This document shows positions 46,930-60,280 of a stretch of DNA of 64,000 nucleotides, piece by piece. Both the position numbers and the translations under genes were made by a program. This DNA is from Acanthaster planci (taxonomy: Eukaryota; Echinodermata; Asteroidea; Valvatida; Acanthasteridae). Positions within the stretch are counted from its first letter, which is position 1. Every line of letters begins with the position of its first letter. Under the pieces are notes generated by a model. That model made no database searches and was not told the origin of the DNA. It saw nothing but the letters and a program-made list of their open reading frames with translations. The DNA is taken from the NCBI RefSeq assembly GCF_001949145.1, contig NW_019091369.1, positions 16,907 to 80,906 on the forward strand, read 5' to 3'.

Positions 46930-49270
46930 CATTGTATAGGCTAGCACTGCTCGTAGTGTTTTTTTTGTGTGTGTGGGTCCGTATGGAAGAAGTGTTGTGC
47001 ATATCCGGCCAGTAGCGTATCAAGCTTTTGTTGTCGGGGGGGGGGTTCAAAACGTGTATTTGATAAATAATATACAGATTAATTTCTTTCCTAGTGCGAA
47101 CCTATGAAGTAATCTCAGCTTTAAAAAAAGTCTGTCGAGGGGCAAGTTTCCCTCTGCCCCCTGCAAAAACGTACAAGAACTTGATAATGGCCAACAGAGT
47201 TTTTCCTATTCATCGTCGGAGGGCACTTCACGTGAGCCTAGGCCTTCAAGTTGCTAAGAGCTTTGAAATGATCTTCAATTTGATGTCCGTCGTCTTTTGC
47301 TCTAAAGATTTCATGCTAAAATTGGCGGTTTTGAGGGCTCTGTTGAGTGAATTAGGTTTACATTTTAAAATTCTGCTTTAAAAGTATTCAAAATTGTCGT
47401 CTTTCCAAACACTGTTGCATTTGAAAAGCAACATACTAAAACACACAATAAGCAAACAAGCAAACAGACTATAAACAAAAACGTCAATGGGAAAAGGACG
47501 GGTACCCTGTAGTGTTCTGCCGCCGTTTCCAAATCGAATTCCCGGTGTCCACTCCATCAAAGAGACGCACGATTATTGGCACTGTTTGCTCATGTGGAGA
47601 TGACATAACGGCAGCGACACTTGTGACGCGAGGACTGCAAACTTGCTGTTTGCTCATCGATGGGACAAGTATTTTCTCCCCACCCCCTTTGAGTGAAGTC
47701 TCACCCCGTCCTGCCACCTCGGTGTTCATGATTGAAGGAAGTCTAGGGAGACTACATCGTTGTGGCATGGAAGAAAGGTTGATAACGGCTGTTTGCGTTG
47801 GCTGGCAGACATTGTACAGTGTCTGTGATGTATCTTAAATGCGGGACGGGATTATTATGCAGTGCACATGTAGTCTGATCAAAAACAACGAAATTAAAAC
47901 GACTAGTAAAGTTAATCAATGGCATAACTCGAGGCACGCCCCCATGTGCCCAAGAAATTAGAGAAGGAACAAATCTGCTGACGGTCAATGTTTTAACTGT
48001 GACCGAACCCATCGTCTCATTGTCTCGTTCCTGTATATAAATTGTACAGCCCTTGTCCTTGTCAGTCCCAGGTCGGGGTACAAAAGCTTCACCACTTACC
48101 TAGATGTTTTCCTCTGTTTTCGTGCTCTAGTGTAAATGTTATTTGTCCTGCGTAATAATTCCATTGTTTAAATGCATATTGTGAATCTAAAGACGTGCAT
48201 CCTTGTCTGTAAGTATAGCAATGTACTACCTATGTGTCTTTGTGTGGCAATGTTGAAATAAATGTTGAATGAAAAACATGCCCTCCCCTCTAGAATATAA
48301 GACCCCTCCCCATATGCACAGTTTGTGCCTGGGGCCTACAAAAAGGCAGCGAAAAACGTCAGACCCTGTATACGAAAATATATACAGTGTTCCATAAATC
48401 ACATCTGCGCAAACGTAGGAACAACTGTTACAATTTTAGGTGTCATTCTCTGAATTTTCGATCATGGAAAAGCCTCAAACTAGCCGCTACTTAGCTGTGT
48501 ACAGATTAGCATCAAAATGAGATGCGATGTTTCAGCCCTGTTAGTACAACCATGCTTCATGACATTGGGGATGGAACCTAGAAAGAAATGTCCCAAATGC
48601 CGAGATTTTAATGATGATAAAATAATTCCCGACACCCCGTTTATTATAGAGCTCTTACTTGGGCTGATCCAAATCCTGTGACCTGTGATTGCCTGGGCTT
48701 CACCTTGCAGAAGTGGACATCAATCGAAACGAATACAACAGAATTAATTAAAAAGTGAAGCAGTACAACTTTGCACTTATTGGGACCTCCGAGAGGCCAC
48801 AGAGTGACAAGTTTCGAAATGTATAAATAACAGTTTTGTGTCTTCAAACTGATACACAGAACAGCCGCCAGAAATGTGCAAAACAAACTGCAAAGATGAT
48901 GACGACGACTTGGCTCATCATTACAGCCAATGGTGCGAGGCTACGTACACAGAGACAACACCTCAACACCTGCGTATGGCTTTGTTGCGAACCACATCTG
49001 TTCAAAGGAGGAATGGCACCGAAAAGGAAATATCTTTTGCTGTAAAGTTTCATTACTGGTACATTATGAGAATATAATTTTTCCTGGAACAAGGTATCCA
49101 GTGTCTTATAGTTTTAAAGGGAAAATTAATATCGGTGTCCAAACGGGTCTTTTATTATGGTTGTGTTGTTTGAAAGACCGATAGACACACATCTTCCATT
49201 CACATTTTGCGTTAAATCTTTATGAGTCAGAAAACAATTCTGCGATAAAATGTGCCGTATACAAATTTTG
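46930..49270. other. Gene-poor stretch with repeat tracts
   Basis: A G-run element near 47008-47165 (CAGTAGCGTATCAAG, then CTCTGCCCCCTGC) resembles the tract at 57720-57975. An AATAAATGTTGAATG tail near 48258 could be another retroposon end. ORFs at 47512-47838 and 48836-49184 overlap ORFs on the other strand and match nothing I know. Confidence 0.4.
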
Positions 49271-49272
49271 GA

Positions 49273-49896
49273 TTAGTCAAACTTAGACTGGATCCACAAT
49301 TCCGTAAGGTTACTGTCGGTATTTAGGCCTGTATCATGGAGTCTAAAATATACAGGGTTAGCGAAAACTGAGAGGGGGTTCAGACCACTTGCAATGGCTT
49401 CAAGTACACCGTGTCTCGATCCATCCAAGTCTGGCTTCATGTCGTCAGTCAAGTCAATGATGCAGCCAAGCCCAAGAGTATTACACATTGCATGCCAATC
49501 CCAATCAGTCCGACTGGCTTGCCACTCTAGGTAAGGGTTGCTGTGAATAATTCGGTGAGTTTGGAAAAGATGCCGACATGGGCGTAAATTCCGGGAATGA
49601 GGTGGGGTATGTACAACAGCACTTTTTGGGATGGGCCATTGAATCACCCCCCCCACAAATTTTTGAGGGGTGAAAAAATTAAGGCGACTTGTGAAGAATT
49701 TTTCTAACTTGTCAACAACCAAAACGTATTCAATGCCACTCAAAATGAGAAAACGATAAAAGACCATAAATATGCCATTCCGATGTAATATTCTTAAGGG
49801 GTGCAATGTACATCTGTCTCGTACCCCCACCTTTCCCAACCCTCGACCCCAATTTCTGGCACGAATTTGCGCCACCGGATGCAGACAATCCCACAT
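49273..49896 (-). other. Unidentified 207-codon ORF
   Basis: The longest ORF in the window. The last 95 codons or so look protein-like (SNPYLEWQASRTDWDWH, then IIDLTDDMKPDLDGSRHG), while the first half is irregular and overlaps a C-rich repeat. It may be a real terminal exon, a transposon fragment or chance. I recognise no family or motif. Confidence 0.25.
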
Positions 49897-52496
49897 GCCA
49901 TTGTGCTTCCTCTGCTAACGTCTAAAGCTATATTCTAATTTCTGGTATACTTTTATCTTAAAAATGCAAATGCCACCTTTGATTTATCAGAGTATAAACA
50001 GTAACACTTGGTTACAGTGCATAGATCGAATAATAAAAATGATGTCAAACGAAAACAGTTTACCAGAGCTCGCGTGTTGAAATTCAGATAGGGGGTCTCA
50101 GAAGGACCAAGTGACTGATTTTGCACTTTTGATTTGGTTTAAAATTGGGGGGGGGGCTCCGACGGTTCATCCGCTAAGGGATTATGGGCGGAGCAAGCTG
50201 GAGCCTGCAAGTGGGTGGTGTGGGAGGTTTCACTGTGAACCACCACAGACGCCGCTCCACTTGAAAAGAACATCAGCTTTATGTAGGCCCTTCAGAAAGT
50301 GTGAATTGTTTCTGTGCGACGAGGGCTAGTCTAGGTCCGATTCTACAGAGAAATGCCGATACCCACACAGTCTGATTCCGACTCCACACATAATTATTAT
50401 ATCAGACTGAGACCCTGTCGCCATTCCCCCTAGGCCGTCTGCTCTCTGGTTTGCTGTCGGTCTCAAGCGTTCCTATACAAATCGGCCCCTTTGCTTTCAT
50501 TCCCGACCTTCTTAGAGCTATTGTGGGGATCATGCCCAATCCCTAATCATCTCACTCATGTCGGCCGTGTACTACTAATCATGCTCCCCGCATAGGTATC
50601 AATGACAGTGTTTACAGATCGACTGACTCCAACCAGATAGCTCGTCGTCTCCAACAACAGCCTTAATCTGACTGACTTTTTGTGCTCGTTAAGTGGGTAA
50701 AGCCGGGATTCTGGCCAACTGAACGGCCGCTTGGACCCCCTCCCCCACCGGCCTTCCGCAGCTAATGATTCTCCGTCCACGAAGAGTTTATGACAGGCCA
50801 TATCGTGACATCAGCTCTGCAACAAGAGGACGGGTCAGGTGACCATAATCTCCTCAAGACGCTGATGTTAAAGTGTGCGTTAAAGTATGTCCCGATTATC
50901 GAGCAATTCCCATCTTCCAGACATGATCCTTTTTTCTTCAGGGCTCCTTTGGTCGTGCCCGTCCAACTGCGATGGGTGGCGTCCTGGACGCCCTCGGTAA
51001 TTTTGCGGGCACAATGGGTCGACCATGCGCCTTGTGAAGTCAAACGATTCCCTGGACAAACGTCCAAATCCTCGGAAACAAATCCGAATGACACGCGGTA
51101 TCTCTTCACCCAGACCAAGGGAACACACGACTTCTTTTCTTGTAAACGTTTTACGACCACGTACGGCGCATCTTCAGAACTCGGGAGAGAGGGTACGGTG
51201 ATCTTTTCATCGGAAGTCGGTTGATAGGAGAATCGCAGAGGAAGGGTATTTTTTTGTAAAGAAAAGGAGAATTAGTTTGATCGGGATCTGTATAAGCTGA
51301 CGAGGCAACGTCCTCTGGGGGCTTGTTGACGCTGTTTTTGCATTACGTCCGTCTCATTTAACATCAAAGGGCCAACCAGAGGAGAGGTCGGGGGATAACA
51401 ATGGATGGTATGGGGGCCTCCTTTCTGTACTCGATCAAAACATTTGAAGCCATGGATCGATTTCTAAATCGAAGAATTTATTTGAAAACACCCTTTTATT
51501 CAATTTTCCTTCATAACACCAGTATTAAGAGAAAGGCAGCTTTCATGAAATAGAACTGTTCATTTTCTAAGTTATTTTCTAACTTTCTTCCCCCGAATGG
51601 AACCAACCCTATTAAGTTGCCTCCAAAAATTTCCTAGGGCATCCATCATTTCAGCAAGTCTACTCCTTGCCACATGAAACTTCGTGCATGGAGACCAACA
51701 ACTCCAGGGCACGCATATGACTGTTGCGGTCAAAGCTCGGAATGACAACACTGAGATCTGACCTTAAGGCACCTTCACTTAGGTGGATGTCATTGAATCC
51801 TTTAAAATGTCTGGATTTCGAATCAAGGTCCCATGTTAAGGAGTATGCATCGTAAAATCAAGAGACAGAGAGACACAGAGAGAGGGAACTGTTTGCAGGA
51901 TGGTATAATTTTTGCCATCAAAACTCATCCAAGACAGATCGAGCACACTATAGCCATTGATTGATTGAGCCTATCTGAAAAATTAACTAAAAACCCCCAA
52001 AACAAAACACACACACACACAAAGCAAAAACACAAACAAAACTATTTACCACCCAAGGTATACATGTACATCCAACACTATTTTACAATACATCCATAAT
52101 GCTGAATGGAAAAAACTCAGGAGTTTCACTTCGCAAATTCAAACATTAATACAAATGTATTTCTTTATATCGACCCCGTCCCAACAACGAAACATGCTGT
52201 CTGGTTATTGTCTACTGTAATTTTATTATTATTGTTCTATACGGCCACTCACTTCATGCTGTTTTGATAATTTAACGCCAGAACTAGTAAACAGAACAAT
52301 GGATGATCCACACTGCTGTTAATGGCTTTTGTGATGCGAAATGTAAAATAACCTTTTTCTTTGCTCGAAAAAACGTTGAGCACTATCTTAATTTGCATTG
52401 AGCAGATGCATGCCCTCATCAGTTGAAAAGAGCAATGTTGCCCGGGAGTGTATTTTTTTTTCTTTTGCTGGTAAGGACGAGACCGTGACGCGTGCA
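49897..52496. other. Stretch without a supported gene
   Basis: Overlapping ORFs on both strands at 50762-51224 share the same 400 bp, have no start context or splice sites that convince me, and resemble no family. An AC-rich tract lies at 52005-52040. The rest is unremarkable. Confidence 0.4.
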
Positions 52497-54442
52497 ATTC
52501 ATAGTCGTTTGTGAACCAGCGGAGAGAGGGATTTCACATTAGCGCCGTCTGCGCATGTCCGCATCGAAACCAATCTCTCTGTGTTGAACTCATCAGTAGT
52601 TGAACTTGGTCGCGCACCCGCGGAGTTGACGGAGTAGATGCAGTATCCGGTTCTTAAGTGTGACGCCACTTCAGTTTAAACCACGCCCACTGCACATGCA
52701 GATACACGACCATCGCAGGTACGTTAGTTCGCAGTAAATTGCCGGTTTTTTTTATTTTACGTGTCCAGTCATCCTGCAAGACTCTGCCACAAAATGTGCA
52801 GACAGAAAAGTCTGAATTTAACATACCTTTATGTAAGCCTATTTTATGTCTTGACTCCTTACTTTTAATCGTCTGATCATATTAAGAATTGAAGCTGACA
52901 CATACAGCCTCGTTTTCAGACGCGGAAGTGCGCAGATCGACGCTAAAAGCGTCGTATTGGGATCCCTCTGGTGCAATCCCTACCAAAGGAACCTCCGTCG
53001 GTAGGAAAATTGCGCCCTCTTTTGGTCCAGCTCGGGGCTCATACCACATTGGATTGGGCGCCTGTGTCGATATTTTCAGTTGTGACATACTAGCGAATAG
53101 TACTGTTTTCATGTGTGGAATAAAGAGACGACTATACCATGCAGTCCTACTGAGATTTACGATTGCGGTTGTGTCATATTAAGAATTTACTGGAAAGTGC
53201 TAAGTGCCTCAAAGTATTGACATCAGCACTTGGAGATAGCACTTACAACGGTTAAAAAAGTGCCCCTTTTTGTTTCCCGCCATTACATTGTGTCGATTAC
53301 CTGCAGATAGGGAGTTGCTTGTCGCAACACCACTGTGCGGGAACGTAGATGGAGATCAAGGGAGCGAGGAGTTATGAAGCTGAGTCGGGTATAACGCTAG
53401 CCTATCGGCGCCGGCGCCATCGTCAATAATTAAGAAGGCAAGCCTTTTGAAAGCATCGCGAGGAAAGGGCCAAATCCCGGGAACGCAGCGACTCCCGCCT
53501 CGTAATCTCTATTTCATTAAGCTCAATCACGCATGGTCTCAGACAGCGATGATGACTGTCAGGCGAGCTGCGCGCGGGAGGCTGAGAGGCTCTCCGGCCG
53601 GTACGGCACGCTCGCCCCTCTCACGTCCGACCTTGGGACGTGGCTTAGTGCGGCTCAAGTCGCAAGGATTATGCCTTGCTCATAACAGAAAATCATGGTT
53701 TTGAAAACAAATAGTGAAAGCCCGAAATAGGAAGCAGCATAAGAGGGGATGCGAGGAGGGAAAGGGAGCTGGAATTAACCGTGTTTTTCGGCATACAGAC
53801 TGTTAATTGGTAGCATCGAGTTTAAATTGCGGGAAAAAATCCACCATAGCGGCGGCAGTATAATGAAAAAGTAAGTCGTCGTGATTCAAAAAATCATGAC
53901 TTCTTATGAAGTCAAATATGGCTTCAGAGATGGGTGAGCTCTTCGAGCAGTAATCTTCAATGCAATCCACCCACAGTATGTTTCAATTTCACATTAAGCC
54001 ACTTACCATCGAAGCAGTTGATAACATCCAGCGTAAGTGATGGGATCACAAATGACGTTTGAACGACGTCACTTTTTTTTTTTAAATTTAAAGGTCACTC
54101 CTTGAGAAATGAAGAAAAACAAGAAACGTACCGCAGATGTATCAACGATTTGGGACTGAGAAAAGTGCAGCGTTCTGTCTCAGGGCCGTCTTGACAAACG
54201 TTTTAGAGTTGACAGAATTCTGTCCCAAAGTTTTATAAGCAGTCTGCTGTCTAATATGTAAGAGTTCAATTGAAGATAAATACAAAACCTGATTATAGTG
54301 TTAGGGTGAGTTTGTACATTTTCGTCTTTGTTTTGAAACTAATATTCACATCATCTATATCATATCTGTATTGTAATAGTTGATACTTTTGTTTGTTCTC
54401 CTTGTGTGTTGTTTTCTAAGTAAGCAATTTAGTAGTCACATC
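52497..54442. other. GC-richer unique stretch with repeat fragments
   Basis: It contains a reverse copy of the GAGGGCGC repeat family at about 52960-53050 and an 85-codon ORF at 53447-53704 in GC-rich sequence with no family match. It may hold regulatory DNA, which is speculation. Confidence 0.3.
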
Positions 54443-54501
54443 TTAACCCTAACCCTCCTCAATCCTTCACCTGTTGGAGGACTGAGGACTGTTAGGGTTA
54501 A
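54443..54501. repeat. TTAA-type palindromic miniature element, copy 3 (inverted)
   Basis: TTAACCCTAACCCTCCTCAA at the left and GGACTGTTAGGGTTAA at the right, with the central CTTCACCTGTTGGAG inverted relative to the other two copies. Both ends are TTAA. Confidence 0.75.
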
Positions 54502-57500
54502 TGAAAGGTCTCATTTTTGGTCGAATAATATTTCCCATTATACGCGACTTTTGTACATGTATTATTTTTGGGCCTGGGGATTAGGGGAAAACCCATCATC
54601 GAGCTTCATCCCCCAAGCTTGTGACGGCCTAGTTCTTTACGTATCCTTGCTAGCAACTTCCGCTCCCGTTACGTTCGCATATAATCTGCGTGTTTCATGA
54701 GTGACGTGAGCTTTGAAGTGTCTAGCCCAGCCTGACTTGGTATTCATAGGATTGCCATACTCACCGATATCTGGTACTGAACGTCCCCCCTTTATACATC
54801 GCTCCACTTATCAGTATTTTCTCGTTGAAAAAAAGATGGTTCAGTGGAAAGAAGGCATGAGCTTTCATTCCAATAAATGAAAAAGTGGTAGGTAATAATA
54901 TAAAATTAGATATTTATTCTCAAATTCTGGCACGCAGTTATACCCGTTTGGGGCTTGTCATTTGCCCCAAATGCCTTTAATTTCGAAGATTGGTCCCGCA
55001 TTTCACCACCGTTACAACGTCTGCGGATAGCAATTCACGTCTTTGAAAATAATGGAAATTATTTCTTTCAAGTGTGCATCAATGATGGGTTAAGAGATTG
55101 AACAACAAATGTCTCATATTTTGAACTCGTTCTCTAAATGAGTAAAACGGTGCACGTTTATCATAACACATTTTGATTTTTAAGCGCAACTCGTGTACCG
55201 TGTTAGTTCGTAATCCAGAAAACTTATAATTTTTGAAATGTCTCTTCAAGTTGATTTTCACTTTGAATATTTGAAAAAAAACGGCAACAACACACAGACT
55301 TTCTCTTTTCCATCATCTCTGTCCTTCACGATTCACGTGAATTCACTCGCCTTAAAATGCATTCCCGCCGTCAAGATTTATCGGGGAAGATAACCCTTTT
55401 CCCCTCTGCATGCACGTATCCATCCGCTGGCTAATTTTCCCCGTTTTGTTTTATTAGGTTTTATCATTCGATTGCCTAACTTTCTCCTCGGAATCTTCCC
55501 CGAATGATGCTTCAGTCATTGTGGGCCTTAATGGCTTCCTTGTTGCTCTTTGAGGGGGCTTTAGAGACCGGGGAATTCTGATTTTGGAGATAACTTTGCC
55601 GGGCTCGCTTTTTGCCGACACTTTTTGCCCGTGACATTGGCAGGTCGCGCGATGGGGCCGGCCGATAACGGAGGGCCGCGAGCCGGTTGGCCGCACCGGA
55701 CCGATGTAATGGCCGGCCAAATTCACGGTTATGTCAACAAATCGGCCCAAATCGCGAGCGGGTTTGAGAGAATGTTCTGTCAGGCGCGCCCTGAAGTGAT
55801 CTTATGGTGCTGTATCATTATTTTCATCTGCGCATACCACATCGAATGCCATTAGAAGTATTGAAGCAAGACGGGTGCGAGCAAGGCACACGTCTATTGC
55901 GTTCCACCACCCACAAATTGCTAGGCCTTTATGCATGCATGGTTGCAGTTTCCAAAGAATTGAGACGCACGTAGACAAGGGATTGGTAAGTCAGTGTTTA
56001 TGTGCTTACGTGTAGGCAAAATTACAGTCACCGACTGAGATCAACAAAGTGGGAAAGTTTCGTATAGGAACCAACCTTTGAAGTGGTGATTAAGGGAACT
56101 TTGAATTTACAATGATATTCTTTAAAAAACATTTTAAATACCTGCATGGCAGTGTTGTATTCAAGTCCATCACAAGTCCTTCCACGAAGCCCTTCACAAG
56201 GCTAGTCATACGTAACATGGTGACCACTGACAAGGGAATGCTTTTGTCACAGCTCATTTGGCTTAGGAATGAAAGACTTATAATGGACTTATGATGGACT
56301 CATGATGGACTGATGATGGACTTAAAGGGACTTGCGACGGACTCAAATACAACACTACAGCATGAAATCTTCACAAAAACCCCCCACATCTCTCATGCAG
56401 AATACGTCGTTCGCGGACTTCCCTATACCGGAAGGTTCGATGTTGGAAAGAGCTAAGGAAAGGGGTAACTTGGCAACTAGTCAGGGAAGCCGTTTACTGC
56501 GGAGGGGCACACCGATTGTGGACAGGTGGTACGCGCACGTTACATGCCACTTCGACCGCGTCGTGATTTGTCAAATGCAGGCGCGCGTCAAGTCCAAGAA
56601 TGCACGTTAGCAGTCACGGCGTCTCTTATATACTGTAGTCTGTGGCTATAGTCTATTTTCGGACAGCAGGCAATTTCAAAGGTGGGACATTTTTGTAATC
56701 CGAGGAGCGCCTTGCGATTGTAGATTGTTAATTCCAAGCTTTATTTTTACATGAGCCATCGTGATCTCTTTTACGTTCATCAAGCCCCGTCGCCAGCTTT
56801 GGGCATGGGCGGGGGCACAGACCAGCTTGGAGGGGGGCACATTAAAAAAAAAACCCAGATAATTTTGATGCTTATCTTTTTGCCGATGGGAGGGAGGGAG
56901 TGCTGCTCGGCAGGGACAACCCTTAGACCCCCCGCCCATGACGGGCCTGCGTCTATCCTCAGTAGTTCCCACCTGTGTGTGTTTTCCATTCATTGTGTAG
57001 GCAAACCTATTTTGTTTCATTATATCTTTTGATTTCTTCTGTTCCCAAACGGGACCAGGAGAGGGTGCAACTTTCCGAACGACCGGGGCTCCTTTGATGG
57101 GAACTGCACAGCACAACACTGGTTCCCAAACGACTATGAAATGAACACTCCCCACCAACATGGCTTTTATTCAACCGATGAAAGGGTGCTTCTGCTAAAG
57201 GTTGAAAGGGAAAGACACGTTTCACGAACCCCATTGTCATTATCACATAAAATTGCGTTTATTTTAGGCGTATTATTGGTATCATTTCAGCTTAGTCAAG
57301 ACATGCACAATTAAATGACAAATGGCAATTTAGACTTACAACACGATCTCTTATTGGCATCTTCCCGTACCGACGTGCTACTTTGGTTTTCATTTAGGAA
57401 CTAAAATTATTCCACCTATCAAAGGTTGGGCAATTTTCCAGATATTTTAAGTTCCTGAACAGTTTTGACCGCGCAATTTATACCACCAGCTGTCCTATAG

Positions 57501-58636
57501 ATTAGATTTCCGTGATCTCCTTGAGATCCTTACTTTCGAAGAGAAAAAAAACGGTGAAGTTGTTTCAGGGTTCACAAGTTTTAAAATTTAATATTTTAGG
57601 CCTAATATTTCGAAAGGCAACTTGGTTTCAATAACGATTAATTGCTCAAACGTCTATCAGCTGGGTAACCAGCTTTTGGTGTGTGCAGTGTGTGGGTGGG
57701 TGTGAGTTTGTTTCTGTGTGTGGGGGGGGGGGGCAAATTCAAATATGGCTTCGGGCTCATTCAACATGATGTTAGGGACGAAAAAAATAAAAGCCTTCTT
57801 CACAGTGCTGACATCTTCACTTTTACTTGCTGGTGTTTTCTCTTAGGGTTTTAGGTGCTACTGCTTCGTAGATAAATGTACTGATTACTTTCTTTCCCAC
57901 TCACCAATGAAGTATCTTAAAAAAAAGTAAGGGGAGGGGGAAGTTGGCCCCCTGCCCCCCCTGGATATGCCACTAATTTCTATATACATGTGCACATGTA
58001 CATGAATCTAAAATGATTTAATTTTGCTATTTGGGGACACTGCTTCGAGCATAGCACGAATGTCTTAACGACTCAGAATATTTACTGTCAAAAGCAAATC
58101 GCTGTTTTTATGTTTTGGACTTTCGAATGATACCAACTCCTTGAGTTTAGTCTCTCCCAGTGAACTTCTCGCTAAGATCTGCTGAGGCTGGGTACACATC
58201 GTCACACAATGCAGCCGGCAAAAAGTGAGCGGCTGTTGATGATTAAACTTGACAGCGTAATTATATCGGCCAAATGATGGCACTGGGTAATTACGGGCGT
58301 GCAACTAGGTGACGGTAAATAGGCACGACACGTTCGCAGAGAACGAAACCGTAAAGAGGGTGTTACCGCCCCGTGCCGCCTGTCCCTTGCTTGCGATGAG
58401 TAGCGAAGGTCCCTTGGGGTGCGGCTGGTGAAAAGGCATCCCAAGTCCACCTCTCGGTTGATAATTAGGAAGCTCAAAAGTGATAGGATGACGGCACTGA
58501 CGGCACAGTTTAAAAAAAAAAAATGAAAGAGTTTGGCCTGACTGCTGTCTTTTGCTTCCATTTGTGGCAATCCCACCCCGGAGTACGAACACACCACAGT
58601 CGATGGAGCACCGTCTAGGTTAATGTCGTCTAGGAT
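54502..58636. other. Gene-poor flank
   Basis: A GC-rich patch lies at 55620-55760 and a short repeat at 56281-56322. An interspersed repeat lies at 57010-57165 (GGACCAGGAGAGGGTGCAA, then CCCAAACGACTATGAAATG). A poly-G element near 57720-57975 ends GGATATGCCACT. The 161-codon ORF at 56676-57161 crosses the repeat and is not credible. No gene is supported. Confidence 0.4.
56281..56322. repeat. Short tandem repeat of ATGATGGACT units
   Basis: About four imperfect units of 10-11 bp (TAATGGACTT, ATGATGGACT, CATGATGGAC, TGATGATGGA) follow one another. Confidence 0.7.
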
Positions 58637-60280
58637 ATTAGATCAGTGATGGAGGACTCCAGTCCGAAGGAGTCTAATTATTCTGGACTCGTGACTCGGC
58701 TCGGACTCGGGCCGTTTTGGACTCGGCTTGGCTCGGACTCGGCTAGTGCCGGACTCGGACTACTTACTGGACTCGAATCAACTCCATTCAAATCTGTATT
58801 TAAAATTCAGAAATTTCATTGGAAAAACTGTCCCGCATCTGTTGCCAATAATTGTTTGGTTATGAACCATCCTTTTCGGGTCTAGGATAATGGCAAGTAC
58901 GTGTAGAAAGCGCTCAATCGATTTGACAGAGTTGCCTGTACAGAGCAGAGTAAAAAAACGTTTCTCGTGAAGGATTGACTTGCTTGCAGTTAATTTTCTT
59001 CTTGTGACTTGTGCCAATCATCATTGGGCAACAAATTGAGAGTGACAGTGACACCATAAAACGCCGTCATACGCTCGATACTTCATTAATGATCATTTTT
59101 TAAAAATCTGTAAATATAAAATGTTCGGATTAAATTTGGCACACAAAATGGTCGTTCCTCATTTTGGAATCACTGGACAGGTGAAAAACTCTGGACATGT
59201 TGGGACTGGCATAAAGTTTTTATACACCTGACTAAGTGAAACTGCGTAAAGAAATATGCAAAGTTGACTAGTGCCCTGTCCACCTTTTTATTCACGAGTT
59301 CATAGGTACATGTACATGTAGATGCTACGCACAGGCACACATCACGTTTAGTCATTAAGTCATTATTTTGCCTATCGCGTCTTGCCCTCACTGTCAGTTC
59401 ATCAAAACATGTCCCTGTCACAGATTATCCGTTTGGTTTTACAACAAGCTATCAAGAATCAGCCGGCCTTCGAAAATCAAAATGCAAATTCTGTGGTAAG
59501 CTGTGCACAGAGAAATTGGGAACAACTTTGTGCAGCACTTTCGGAGCAAGCATCCTTCAAAATCAGTAGGCCTACTGTACAGTCTGGACATAGGGCGCCA
59601 GTCAACTAGGTCCGTGATCAACTCGTTCCGAGTCAACTCGGAAATATTGTACACAAAAACTTAATTTTTTTTGTATTTTTCCCAAATAGCTAATAACCAG
59701 GCCTTTATGACCGAACTGGCAAAAACAGAGCATAACCGACGAAGTCGCTTCCAAGTTGAAAATAATCAAATTTTGCAAAGGGACTGAGTTGACCTGGGAC
59801 CGAGTAAGGTCGGACCGAGATGGCTACGGACCTAGTTGACCGTAAACTAGACATAGATCCGTGAACGTACGTGGTTTTTCATGGTCACGGATGCTCTCCT
59901 GATTCATTTCAAACGTTTTCAATAAGAAGGCATCACCCCCAAGACAGTGTCTGTTTGATTCCCAGAGTCGCACATATCCTATGCTAATGAAAACTCTTTG
60001 ATAGTTACTTATATACGTACTGATCCTGCTCGTCAAATATTGAGCTGAAACACAAACTTTTGAACGAATCATGCGCGTGGTGCAGCGGTGTATACCATGT
60101 TGTTGTGTTGCCAAATGACATTGATGCCCCTCAATTCAAACAAAATCTTTGGTGTGTCTGGGATTTGGGCGCGGGAGGGCAATATCGGACAAAAATGGAC
60201 TCGGACCTGGCTCGGACCCTCCTGGACTTGGCTTAGTTGGCTCGGACTCGGATTAGATGTACTCGACTCCATCACAAGAA
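58637..60280. repeat. Two GGACTCGG-rich tracts flanking 1.4 kb
   Basis: Tract one (58650-58785) and tract two (60190-60275) both consist of irregular GGACTCGG and GGCTCGG units in the same orientation. Such tracts are common in the sub-terminal parts of hAT-like elements, so this may be one element or two. No transposase was found between them. Confidence 0.4.

Noticed and set aside
50762-51224. Overlapping ORFs of 132, 82 and 144 codons on both strands
   Set aside because: They are mutually overlapping with no recognisable domain, and no splice signals tie them to other exons.
56676-57161. 161-codon minus-strand ORF
   Set aside because: It crosses an interspersed repeat and low-complexity sequence, and has overlapping ORFs in other frames and no family signature.
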